Positions 22,524-34,948 of a DNA stretch of 64,000 bases are shown here, one piece after another. This stretch comes from Eutreptiella sp. 'Long Island Sound 2002' (lineage: Eukaryota; Euglenozoa; Euglenophyceae; Eutreptiales; Eutreptiaceae), in assembly GCA_964036045.1 (NCBI GenBank), contig OZ038378.1, positions 61,119,408 to 61,183,407 on the forward strand, given 5' to 3'. The notes beneath the pieces were generated by a model. That model did not search any database and had not been told where the DNA came from. It worked only from the letters and a program-made list of their open reading frames with translations. The translations under genes were made by a program, and so were the position numbers. How positions within the stretch are numbered: the stretch's first letter is position 1; the number at the start of each line of letters is the position of its first letter.

Positions 22524-25160
22524 GGAGGCCATCATGCCACAAGCGGCATGGGAGGCCCTCCCCCGCGATGCGGTCAAGGGCCTCCACCCCCCCTACACCC
22601 CCCAAGCCCTCCGCCAGTGGCTCCAGGCCACCCACCCCCAGGCCTGGGCCGTCGGCGCCCCCTCCCCACCCCACCTCCCGCGACCGCCACACCAGGAAGG
22701 GGGAGGACAAGGGCAAGGGGAGGGCAAGGGACACCAAGGGGCACTCAGGCAAGAGGGCACGGAGGGGCCCCAAGTGAGGGCAGGCACTCACAGGGACAGG
22801 ACGCCGGAAGAGACACCACATGGGGGCAGGAAACCACCCAAGAACCAGGAAGGGGCGGGAGCGGGGACCAAGGCACGGAGGAAAAGGACACCACGGCAAA
22901 CGTCACGACCCACACCCAGGAAGGGCATACCACGACGGGGGGACCAGCGCCGCCCCACCCCCACCGAACGCCCCACGACTCCCGGGGGCGCACCCCCCAA
23001 CACACACCGCCGAGGCAAACATCGGACGCCGTACGGATCACACCAGCGCACACCCACCAGCCACCGGAAACCACACGGGGAATGGAGGGCACACCTACAC
23101 GGGGAGAACGGGCCACACCCACAGAGGAAGCCACAGGGAACGCCGCCGCACGGCGCACCACCACGCCCTCACCGCCAGGCGACGACCCCGGCCGCCACAA
23201 GGGCCACCTCAGAGGCACCGGAAGAGGACGAAGGCACGGCCACAGCGACCAGGACTAGGGACCGAAACCCCCAGAGGACACGGGACCAAGGCACAGGCCC
23301 CCAGGGAGGGCAACCCCACGGACCGTCACGCGATCGACCTACCCGACCCACCAGCCCGAGCGGCACGCCCAAGCCCCCACAGCACGGACCCAGCGAGACA
23401 CCCACACCTAACCGCACCCCCCAGCCACCAGCCAGCCACAACCCGGCCCGCACTCCGCACCACGACACAGGCCAGGCTGACCTCCACTGACCCACCGCGG
23501 CGCAACGCGAGACCACAGCACACCGCACCAAAGCGCGCCACAGAGCGACGCGCCACAGCACGACGCGACGCGACGCGGCACAGAGCAGCACAACACGACA
23601 CAACTGACCCTAACCTGAAGGACAAGCCGAAGCAAGCCACCGCACACCGCGGAAGGCGCCTTACCAGCACGCCACACACCAGCACTGCAGGCCACACATG
23701 GGGCCACAGCGCGCCCGGCAACAACGGTGGCGGACCACCCAGAAGGTTAAAACCGGCACCGCAGAGGGGAAAGGACACGAACAACCCCAGCCCCCTAACC
23801 CAGAGCCACAAGCAGCCGCCTGGCGCAGCCGCCCAGCCGGCAGAGCCAGGACCTAACCCGGCAAGAAGGGGCGCCGAACCCAACGTGTACATAGCCCACC
23901 CGACCCATGGGGCCGGAACACGGCCAAACAGAACGCAACCGCCAACAGCAGCCCGGAAGACAACACTGAATGCGAGCCAGTGCGTGCGCCAGCCCAGGGA
24001 AGGCAGAGGGAGGAACAGGCAGGCCCCCCCCCCAAAAAACAAAACAACAGAGGGGGGAGGGGGGAGGGGGCGCAAAAACAGCCCACAGCCACCAAACCGC
24101 CCGCCAACACAAGAGGCGGCCGACCCCCCCCCCCAGAAGGCACCGAAGACAGGACCACCAAAGAGGCACAGGGGGACCATCCAGCCAAAACCGGCAACAC
24201 CAAGCCAGGAACAGCAGCCCACCAGGGAAAGGGACACCGAAACATGCAGACACACACCACGAAAAAAAAAGAAGAGCCAGCAGCCCAGCCCGAAAGAAAG
24301 GGGATGGGGGGACAGGGACCACAAGGCCCGGGACAGGGACACCAAGAAAAAAAAAAGCGCAAAAAACACACCCCGACAACCCAGCCAAGAAGGGCTGGGC
24401 ACAGCCAAGACCCGGGCCCAGCACGCACGCCCGCACCGCACGCCAGAACCGGAAACGGCGGGGGGCAAGCGGGGCGCGCACGAAACCACACACGTCCCAT
24501 AAGCAGGCCAAAACCGAACCCCAACCACGAGCACCACAAACAGCCGACACTAGAGGGACAACACCACAAACCGTGCCCAAACACACCCAGCCAAGACCCC
24601 AGCCAGGACTGACGGGGTTGACAAAACCCACACCCAACCGCAAACCGGACCCAAACACAAACGCCGCACAACAGTAGGAAACCCAGTGCCCACAGCCCGG
24701 GCACTGAGGCAGCCCGTGCCATGCAGGTGACCCGGCCAAACGAGATCCGGAGACCGGGGGTAAGGCTGCATCCTAAGGCCTGCGCTGCTTTGGGACTCGA
24801 GGCGGAGCGTGCGACACCCAAGCGCCTCGGAACCCTAGTACCAAGAACGTGCATGCATGCCTTGGGAACGGGATACGCCAGGAAGTCCGGTGAACCTCTA
24901 GGGTTCCGCCCAAAGGAGGGGACGTGCGCAAGCACGGGGGCACACCCTCCCGGCAAGACAAGCACGTCACGCTGGCGGCGATCAGCCCTCCCGGTGTTGC
25001 CCGGGGCCGCTTTGTTGGGGGCCAACAGTCAGGTCTAGCGGGATGTAAGCCGCCTCCCCTCTTCACGCGCGGAGCCTCTTCCTGTTCGTCACAGGGGTGA
25101 CGCCAGGGGGAACCATGGGGCGCCTCTCCAAGACCGAGTGCACCTACCTACCTACCTACC
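22523..25160 (+). mobile_element. LINE copy 3, 5'-truncated
   Basis: Collinear with 44483-47133 of LINE copy 2: it begins inside the C-terminal domain of the Arg/Ser-rich ORF and runs to the (ACCT)n tail (25141-25160). 5' truncation with an intact 3' end is typical of target-primed reverse transcription. It is flanked by the 682-bp duplication rather than a short TSD. The large ORFs here on both strands are composition artefacts of the 3' UTR. Confidence 0.85.
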
Positions 25161-25841
25161 TGCTTTCAGGAGATGTGAGCTGCTCTGAAGGCCCATCATG
25201 ACACCCCCACTCCTGGTGGATTGTCCCCTCACCTGATTTTGTTCGGCAGGGACGCCCTGGGTCGGGGACCTCCCTTGTCGGGTGATTGTATGGCCATGGA
25301 CGCCAAGGAATTCTTTGCGCGGCAGGAGGCAACGGCGCGGGACATCCGCCAGCAGCTCGAGAAGGAGCATACCTAGCGTCAGAAGTCCGCCCCAGGCTCG
25401 ACAGCGCAAACGTTCAGGGTGGGAGACCCGGTGTGGGTGATCAGACCCCGCCCTATGGGCACCCACCGCACCAAAACCTGGTTCACACCCAGAGAGGTGG
25501 TCCGCAGGATTGGTGAGGACACCTACCGTATCAAGGTGGGTCACGGACAGTTCCGGGAGCGCCACGAGAGTCAACTCCGTGTGCGGGAACCCAACCTCCG
25601 TGGCCAACATGTGTCCCTGGACTACGCCGCACATGAGACTGATTGGGACGACGGCTATGCTGAGCAGGACGACTATACCGTCGAGAAGATCCTGGCCCAG
25701 CGTCCGAACGCCTCGGCACCCGGAGGCCTGGAGTTCAAGGTTCTTTGGCGAGGCTATGGGCCGTCCCACGACACCTGGGAACCCGTGTCCTGGTTCGTGC
25801 TGCGGATTACCACCCCCTTCATGGACTACATCCGCAAGCAC
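25160..25841 (+). repeat. 682-bp direct duplication, right copy
   Basis: Second copy of 21842-22523. It begins in the last bases of the LINE tail and runs into unique Gypsy 3' coding sequence. It carries its own nonsense change (TAG near 25374) and repeats the chromodomain (about 25663-25841). Confidence 0.9.
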
Positions 25842-27336
25842 AAGACCAAGCTCCATGTCTCGGACTTGGCAGCACTCACCTGGGTGATTGCAGCCAGAGG
25901 CGCCTGATCACCACCCTGAGCTCTCCCCTGATGAGCATCAGTGGTCTTTCCAGTGTGATTTCGGAATCCACGCTCTATGACACTGCAAAGCATATCATTG
26001 CAGTATGAAGGAGCTCGATTGTGCACACGCCGGGTGCTCAGTTCAGGCTTAGATGCTTTCGGCAAACATTGTCCGTAAGCATTTTCCTGCTGACATTTCC
26101 CCGGCGTGCTTGGACGGCCATAGCCCCCTGCTGAACTCGTTGGAAACCAGGGCGGATGGCACCCCTTCATTATCCCAGATTGAGGCCTTAAAGCCCATAC
26201 GACGTTGCGCAACGGATGCCGCTGTCATCGGCATTGCGATTTTTGGGTGTGTGGTCTGGTCCCATGGCACTTGCGGGATCCAGACCAGTCTATGTGTGTC
26301 TGCAGACTATATATGGCCTGAACTCGGGCGTTTTTCTGTCAACCCCTCCTACATATGCCTTATCCTTATCGGGGCGTGGTTTGGCGCTCCGTCCGGAGCG
26401 TGTTTACACGCCTATTGACCTGATTTTTGCTGACGTTTCCGCCCTTCAGGATATGTGCATTTGCAAGTTGAGTGTTGATGACCCATCACTGAAGAATGGA
26501 CAGTTTTTCCGCCGAGGGGAGACGAATCGGAATACGAAGGCGCCCTGAGTTGCCGTGTACATGTTTCTACGTAAGGTCCAGCCTGGACCAGTACCTAAGT
26601 ACAGATTGTCATGTTTGAGTGCCCGTGATACCGTGTGCCCTGGTAGCTGTGATGTGCTAAGATCCTGATGGCGCCAGGCGGGAAGCCCAGTTGCCTGACC
26701 ACACTCCCAGCGGTCCGCCACTGTCAGTCCCAGTGTGAGCCTACCGACTCGCAGACGCACTTGCAGTCAGGTGGCGACCACCGGTGTCCTGACCTCGGTC
26801 AGTCTGCCTGGGAAACTGGTGGTTTGAGGAGTCGACGCCTCCGGCCAGACTGCATGGGGACTCCCCCATGCATGGCCTTCGTGGTAATGGGGCGAGGGAA
26901 AAGACGGCCTTGATGCCCAATCCCTTATGGAGGAGCTGGTGCGGCTTTACCACTCTGGACTCGCGTCGTGGATATGGACATGGTGCGCCCAAGGGAAGAC
27001 CCGTGGGGACTCTCCCCCAGCCTGCGGCCTTGGGAAGCCTGGGGTAGCCTGATGGATCTCTGTGGTCGCTTTCGACCCGTGGGACCACCTTGGTCGTCGT
27101 GTGACGCCTATGTTGGCCGTGTATGCCACTACCACTGTGGTGGTGACCGTCGCAGCCGGCACCCGGTGCGCCTGGTATGGGTTAACGGGTCCTTTGGATG
27201 CCGAACAATCGCCGCCAGGACCCGGCACTTGATACTTGATACTATACTTGTGGTTACTGACAAGTACAGCATCATACCTGTCTTGCCGTGGGATTGTAAT
27301 GGGCAACCTAACCCCCAAATCGGCCTGAAGTGAGGA
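25842..27336 (+). other. Gypsy pol C-terminus and 3' untranslated region
   Basis: The chromodomain frame ends KTKLHVSDLAALTWV...ARGA at TGA 25905-25907. The following ~1.4 kb has no supported gene. It ends with a short purine-rich stretch (GAAGTGAGGA, 27327-27336), a possible polypurine tract, directly before TGTGACACC. Confidence 0.5.
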
Positions 27337-29211
27337 TGTGACACCCCCCCCCCCCTCTTCAGGGGATGGTCCTGGGTACCCGCTGCCATGCTTGGGTGTT
27401 ATCGAGCCCCCCCAGGGTTTGCTCTAAGGAGGGGGGTGAAGCGGTACCCAGAACCCATGGCCCATGGCCCAGAGGCCTGTGAGCCGTCACACCCGTGCGA
27501 AAGCCGTTGACACCGGCTGTCAGCGGGATATCCCGGTTCTCTAATCCGCGAGATCTGGAACCCGATCCCTAACCATTAAATCGATGTAGAATTACCATAA
27601 TTTTACTGTCTTCGTCGATTTTCGGTTAGAAATCGGTGAAATACCCGATTTCTACCGCGATTTCTAATTGTCGTGAAATCACCGCCTGTTGTTGCCTGCT
27701 CGCGCGCTTTTGTCGCTTCTCCGTGGCGAGTTTTGTGATGGATTTTTCTCGAGTACCTTTGAGGTTTTAAAGGAACTTAAGGGCTGGATCTAGAGGGTTT
27801 CTCTTGTACTTTCATGTGGTGTGTTCACCAGAATGTTTCGCCATTGCGTCTGAGAGAAAATCAGCGCGCAAGCTTTTCCGTCGATGGCTCGAACTCATGG
27901 CTGTCAAGGACCATGAGTTCGGACAGAACCCCACATTCCCCCCCTATGTCTTTCATCCATGCCCCTTTCACGTGGGCATATCACTTTGTATAGGGAAGCG
28001 GGCAATAGGGATGTTTTGGGCAGCGTATGGCTGTTGTAAGCCCAAGTCGTTTGTGTGCGCAAACACTAACTTTGTGGCCTTGTGAGCATGCACGTTACAA
28101 AGCGAATACAATGCTCACAAGACCAAAGGCCCTAGGTCATTTTTGTTTTTCGAGCCAACTCAACGATGGCTCCACGCAATTCAATGCGTACCAAAACTCA
28201 TTTTTTGAAAAAGGGCAAATTTTGGTCGAAAATTAGGCCAAAATGGCCAATCCCCCGAGGCTCGTACTAGAAGCCTATGGGGAGTTGAGCCATGAACAAA
28301 GACAATATGTAAATTAGAGACCACGAAAGACATCGTGGACGGCTTGGTTGATTTTTGCAACCTTGTCTTCTATTTTATATAACGTCGCCTTGTGAGCAGG
28401 CGTGCCATACTGCCTCTTTGCACACACGCTCATATGCAAACACTAATGACACGAGTGGGCGGAGACAATCCAACCATAGTGTGCATATTTGAAGGCACCT
28501 ACTATGGGCCTACTCAAAAAATGTTTACTCATATTTTTGTTCCTCAATGACCCAAAGATATGTACATACCAATATCGCCGATATGCGCACTTTTTCCTGT
28601 AAACAGTGTGCTTCAAGGATTGAGGTGTTCAAAATGTCTCCATAACGCTTTGAGCCCCAACCCTTGTTGCAAAAGGGAAGCAAGGCTTCGGTTTGCATCC
28701 ATGCAAAAGCCCGAAGGTCATATCTCTTGTGATACGGAGATACCATTTTTCGAGTGACCCCTTTTGGGTGAATTTTGGCCGTTTTGCCCAGAATGGCCAC
28801 AAACCCTGTCTCCCCCTTAATGTTCGGTCCGAGGTTGCGTGCGCCACTTGACCAAGGGTAAGGGCCATTCAGAGAGGGCACATAAACCCGCATCGAATGG
28901 GGTGTTTCCCCATGTGGCCTCTCCTCTTGAAGGGAGAGTTGTGAGTCACCCAATTTGGGGTATGTTGCCATTCTGCCCTATTTGTGTGTCATTTTCCCTC
29001 CAATGGGGAAAATGGCTAGAGGCAACCATGAGGGTTGGCAAGTGGCATATATTGGGACCTGAGTCCCATGTGTCTATAGCATCTTTGGTTGGATGGATTC
29101 CTCCGTGGCCATGGAGATATGGAATCATGAGTGTGGGCCATTTTTGCCAAATTTCGCTGTTTTTGCCATTGTATGCCATATTGGAACTACCATATCTCCA
29201 TGGGGCAAGGG
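27337..29211 (+). repeat. Gypsy 3' LTR, left part
   Basis: It begins TGTGACACCCC, a start typical of chromovirus LTRs, after the purine-rich tract. From 28535 it matches the 5' LTR remnant at 6380. At 29198-29211 it is interrupted by LINE copy 2. Summed with 47148-48586 the LTR would be about 3.3 kb. The first 1.2 kb has no second copy in the window, so the start is inferred. Confidence 0.5.
29198..29211. repeat. 14-bp TSD of LINE copy 2, left
   Basis: CCATGGGGCAAGGG, repeated perfectly at 47134-47147 just after the (ACCT)n tail. The uninterrupted version of the site is visible at about 7048-7061 in the other LTR copy (CCATGGGGAAAGGC). Confidence 0.92.
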
Positions 29212-31384
29212 CCAGAACCGCCGACCACCCAAACGCAGGCAGCGCCCAGCACCAACACCAGCAACACCCACGCCATCAGACCACCACCAGACACGCCAAC
29301 CACCACCGTGATACCCCCACCGTCGACGACACCAACGCCGCCAACACCCACGGCTACATCCACACCACCACCAACCCCAACAACAACGAGCCGAGGTACC
29401 GTCACCTACAACACCCCTACCACCACCACCACGACCCCGGCACATAGTAACAGCACCGACGGCAACACCAAGGATGCCAGCACGAACAAACGCCACAAGC
29501 GCCACCCACCAGGCCCCCAGCCAAGGGTAGAAACAGCAACACCACACACCATCACACCCACCGCATCGACATCACCCGGAGAATCGTCAACATCAACCAG
29601 GGGTCCCCACCACCCAAGCAGCACAAAACACCTCAGCAACACCACCACATCCACCACCCTCACCACCAGCGACACCAGCAGCACCCTCCGCCAGAAATGG
29701 CGAGGAGAAAACCCAACAACGCGGAGCCACCCAGCGTCCCCGGCACCCTCACCATCGGACCGCCACCACCGGCACCAACCCCCAACACACCACCGTCACC
29801 AACGCCACCGACCCCTGACGCAACAACCACACAGCCCGCACAAACGGCACCAGGCGAACAGTCAACGACACCACTTGCACCACCCTCACCAGCGACAAAG
29901 CCCGGTGAACCACCTACGACCACGAAACGCAGGCACTAAAAACCAGAGCATCGCGGACAACACTCCCGGCCAACTCTCAAGATCACCACCGAAAGCAGCA
30001 CCGTCGACCGAAAGCCACGACACCCTCACAAACCACCAGGGCACGGGTCCCCCTTCCCACCGCGCACCATCTGCACAACCAGCGACACCATCACCAGCAC
30101 CAGCCAAAACACCGACGACGGCAGCCTCACCAACAACCGACACCCCCACTACCGCTGCCACCCATCAGTCACGCCACCCACCGTCGGCGCCACCGACCAA
30201 CGCCGCACCCTAAACCACACCTACACCCAAAACCTGCAGCAGCACCAGCGGACACCCCACTGGCGACACCACCCTTCGCCAGAAGACGATGATCAACACC
30301 AGCAGGAAAGCCAGCCCATAGCGCCCAAAACAACCCAAAAACCTCCCACACCCGGACCCACAACCACCAGCAGCGCCTACGCCGACCCACCATCAGTGTC
30401 ACCGACACCCGGAAAGACACAAACCTCGATGAACTAACGACCACAACACTGCCGCCAGCGCACCCACACCGTCAGCATCACTGCCAGCACACCCGGCCGG
30501 GCCGTCAATGGCACCGCCGCGCATGGCACCGCCGACACTCACCAGCGCCACCACCACCCCGCGCGAGGCCAGAAACCCCTGGCGTCGCCAACGGCCTCAA
30601 GGAACACCAACACCACCAACACCACCAGCGCCGGACGGGGACTACCCACAAACCAAGAACAGCTCCACCACCAACAACCAATACACCACCCGCGGCACCC
30701 TACCATCGCCAACGCCACCACGGCACCTATCACACCTCCACCACCGGAAACGGCGTGGGCCACACCACCTGTCATCTACAGCACCCTCGCCACCACCGCC
30801 ACGTCCGGCGCACAAACGTTACGCCCCAACGGCCAGAAACAACACACTCACCATCGACACCACCGGCAACACAACATACGCCCCATACGTCACCCTCGCC
30901 ATGCTCACCAACCATCACCCTCGCCATCAGTGTCCACGACATCAGAGGCACCAACACCACCGGCGACGACGACAGCGACAACAGCTCACCCACCAACTAA
31001 CCACCATCACCCATAGCCCAACACCAACCTCATCTACGCTAACACCCATACCACCCTCGCCAACAACACCGCCAGCGGCACAATCATCCACTCCGGCACC
31101 CACACCACCCTCACCACCAACATCACCAGCACCCCCCAAGGGTCAGGGCTCGCGGGGAACGGAACGGCAGAGCGAGCACGCCACCGACCGCACGCGTTGC
31201 CCACCATATCGTACACCGCTCCGCAACACGCCCCCCTGCTTCCCCCGACAGGACGTGCGCTGCAGCCTACTGCTGGGACGACGACTACGACGTCCTCCCG
31301 GCTATCCGACACCTACTGGCAGCCACGGCCCCGCGCCCACAAGCCCACCAGCAACCCACGGAACTGCAGGAGCCCGACCACCCC
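29212..31384 (+). other. LINE copy 2 5' region, A/C-rich low complexity
   Basis: Dominated by CAC/ACC/CCA triplets with almost no G on the plus strand. Open frames encode Thr/Pro/His-rich low complexity and none is convincing as a folded protein. It may act as 5' UTR with an internal promoter, or encode a disordered N-terminus. The minus-strand Val/Gly-rich ORFs are shadows. Confidence 0.5.
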
Positions 31385-34300
31385 ATGCCACCACGCTCCA
31401 TATCCCCCGCGTCCACCGCAGACCAGAACGCGGAACACCAGCGAGAGGAGCCCGACCCCGACCGCGCCGCCACGCCCCCACCGCCCCCCCCCCCCCCAAA
31501 GGACATCTACGCCACACTGGCCAGCACCTTAGCCCCCATGGACGCCGAGCAGTACTACCAGTCCATCCAACGAGACCTCCCTGAGGACCACGCGACCCTC
31601 CAGGGGTGGAAGCAGAAGAAAAGGAACGACAACGAGTGGGGCACAGAGGAAGACCTTCTCTGGGAAGACACCTGGAAAGGCACCACGGACGCCTTCCTGG
31701 AAGCAGCAGCCGAAACCTACCCCCGCCCGCCCGGGGACACTAGACACGGCCTCCACGCCCTCCTAGCGTTCCACAGCTGGAAACACCGCCAGACCATCAC
31801 CCTCCACCCCCTGGACCACAATCCACACCGATGGACACCTGACGACGATGCCACCGCCACCATCACCGTACAACAAAGCCCCGAGAACCCGGAGGAATAC
31901 CACATCACCTGGAAAGATCCAACACCCCACCCCCCAGCCTCCCCCACCCTCCCAGATGTCTTCGCCACCATCAGCGCGGAACTCCAGGAGGCGAAAGCCC
32001 CACAACAACTGGACGAAGAGATGCCCCAGGCACCATCACCACCAACCACACAAGAAAAACCCCGCACAGAGCCCCTCACCCACCCCATCACCACAATGGA
32101 GCTCCCCCCACAACACCGCACCACCCCGGACCGCAACGGGTTTCGAGACCTGCCACGGGAATGGGCGGTCCACAACGGCACACTCCGATGGGACGAAATC
32201 ACACCGGGGCTCCAGGCCATCCGCCTCCACTCGATCACCGAGCCCACCACCACCTGGGCACTACCGACGGGCCGCCACCAGCTCCTCCTCACCGTCCAAG
32301 GCGATGCCACAATCACACCAACAGAGGGAGACCCCGTAACAGCAGCCCCCGCCCAAGCCGTCCACATACCCCCGCAAGCATCGTCGGCACCTATGACGGT
32401 ACATCCAGGCCCCACCCCATGGCAAGCCATCGTCATCACCTACCCCGCCCCCAACGACCACACACACACCTGGCAACAACGGTGGGAGGACATCCGGGGG
32501 GACCTCCTCCAGAAACACCTAGGGCTCACGCGCACCCACAACACCCTACACCCGATACGAGGAGTAGGCCAAGCAGCACACGGCATACACACCCCGGGAG
32601 TATGGGCGTACGCCACACCCATAAACCCACAAGCAGCGGAGGACATCAAGACCGCCCTATCCATCCAGCAAGCCCAGACCCAAACCCCGCACCGCAACAC
32701 CCAACGAGGCTACACCATTCGGTGGGCATACCAAGACCACGACACCCTCACCCCCCAACCGGGGGCCCCCCCTCTAGACACCAACACAACCGCCCTCCTC
32801 CAAGCCGCAGCAGCGGCAGCCACACAGGTAGGGGCCCCGGAAACCTGGGGCCCACAATACCTGGTCGAAACCAAAGTGGCGCCCCACGCGAAGGCCCAAG
32901 ACAAGCCCCCAACACCGAAGCCGCTCCACCCCCCACTCCAGCTAGACCCGACAGAACACACCCCCCAGGAGGAATGGCCGACCCACTACATCATCCCCCA
33001 CACCACCACCCGCAAGAACGACGCCGCCAAGATCACCGTCACCCGCCACCTCCCCCACACCACACAGGTGTATGAGCTGACGGCCCCCGACGTCCTCGTC
33101 ACCCGTCGCCGACACGACGAGCAATACACCATACAGGCGGAAGGGGCCGCCGCGACCACCCTGTACACATGGGCAACACGGGGGGACCTCCCACACCCCA
33201 CCCTCCACCACGCCTCCTCCTGGCCCACCCCCTTCCACACAGCAGACCGCCCCAACAAGAAGCCCAAACACACAGGTATGCACACCCCCGCCCAGGAGGC
33301 CCAGCACCGAAACGACGCGAGGCGCAAGGCCCGCACTCTCGACGACGACCACACCATCCCCCGCATCAGGGCCACCCCCGCCAGAGTGTCAGATGCCACC
33401 CACAACGGCACGATCGCAGGCATCACCACGGACTGCCTGAACCCAGCGGCGTCACGGGCAGACGCCGTGTGGACCAGCGAAGGGCGCTCCCACACAAGGG
33501 CGGTGGCGCGCCTCCACAACATCCAACCCCACAAACTCCAGCGCGCCGTCGGACCCTTCCCTGTACACGTCACCCCGTACGGCATCAACCAGCCCCGCTG
33601 TGAGCACCATGACCCGCCCTGCTCCACCCCATGCACCTGGCCCCTGCGCCAACCGCTGCCGGCCCCCACCATCATGGGCAACACGTACCTGGGCACCGTA
33701 CCAGGAGACCCGGGCATATACATCCTACCCACCAGGTGCAGGGAACACGCCATCCCCCTCCACGGTGTAGAATCCCTCGCCCTGGGACCGCCCCCACCAA
33801 AACACCAACACCAGCACATCCCGGGGGACAAACGGACACAGGCGCCAGACGGGAGAAAAAAGGCCCACCAACGCGCCCTAGCCCACATCACCGTCCACCC
33901 TGCAGCCCACCTACCAAAGGACTTCAGCACGGAGCGCCACATCGTCCTGGGGGGGCAAGCCCGCCACATCATCATCGTTGCCCTGTACACCCTCGCCGCC
34001 CACGAACGCCACTGGGACCCCACAACCATCCCAGCGATGCCCCCACCACCGCAGGGCCCCAAAGATGCCGTCACCCCCTTCCACATCGATCAACTCCTAA
34101 GCCGCAGGGTCACCCCACACCTCCACCCCTCCAGGATAGAACTAGCCATCGCATCGTGGGACACCCTGGACACGCCCCCCCAACAACCCGCCATCCAAAT
34201 CCTCAAAGCGGACGCCCAATGGTGGGTCCTCCACTGGGCACACAGAGTCTTCATGGTGGCCCAGGCCTCTACCCCGGAAATAGACCCGAAAGACCCCCCA

Positions 34301-34948
34301 CGGGGCCGGCACCGACTCCTCCAGGCCACCATCGTCACAGGCCGCGAAAGCGCCCCCTGGAAAGCCCTCCACACAGCACTCTACTAGGCTCAAGGCTCCC
34401 CCAACGGCCCAGACACACTGGAACCCACGGAGGCCTGGGTCATGCAGGCCAAGGCCTTGAGGAACTACCACCTTCACCACCCCTTCGAGGACCGCCCGGC
34501 CGCACTGCCATGGCCATCACATGCCCCGGAGACCCTGCGCAAGCTCGCCGACATCATGCGCAGCCACGCGAAAGCGAAAATGCAAACGCCGGCAGAACCC
34601 CCACTGAGGGATCCGGTCCAGCAAGCAACGCACCCCTTCTTCAAACCCCACGCCCCCCCAGCCCCGCTACCTCCAGTCCCACCCAAGCGAGCGAGACAAA
34701 AAAGGGGCGCACCCGCCCCCAACCAAGCCGGAAAAGCAGCGACCTCCCGACCCCCCGCATCCCACCCGACCCGCCCGGGGAACCCGGACCAAACATCCTC
34801 GTCATCCTCCCTCCCATCATTACCACCGCCCCACCCGGACCAAGCATCCTCGTCATCCTCCCTCCCATCACTACCACCGCCCCACCCGGACCAGGCATCC
34901 TCATCATCCTCCCTCCCGCCACCAGCACCGCCCCCGCCCGAGGCATAG
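31385..34948 (+). CDS. LINE copy 2 N-terminal protein region, unknown domains
   Basis: Frame 2 is open from ATG 31385 to TAG 34385 (1000 codons), then continues in frame to TAG 34946. After a poly-Pro run it has acidic Trp-rich sequence (GWKQKKRNDNEWGTEEDLLWEDTW), a segment around codon 260-360 with a beta-rich pattern (LLLTVQGDATITPTEGD...AVHIPPQ) faintly like a cupin, and Cys/His-containing stretches near 33600 and 33740. The last part (34790-34946) has three repeats of HPDQ(A/T)SSSSSLP. It occupies the place of LINE ORF1 (RNA-binding), but I recognise no RRM or CCHC. Both TAG codons sit where CAG would be one transition away. Confidence 0.55.

Noticed and set aside
6380-29211. Dinoflagellate-type spliced leader or its relics
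   Set aside because: Only short partial matches such as GCCATTTTGGC were found, without the flanking bases of the leader.
32150-32460. Cupin domain in the LINE N-terminal protein
   Set aside because: Only a loose beta-rich pattern with IPP; the metal-binding His residues of cupins are not in the right arrangement.
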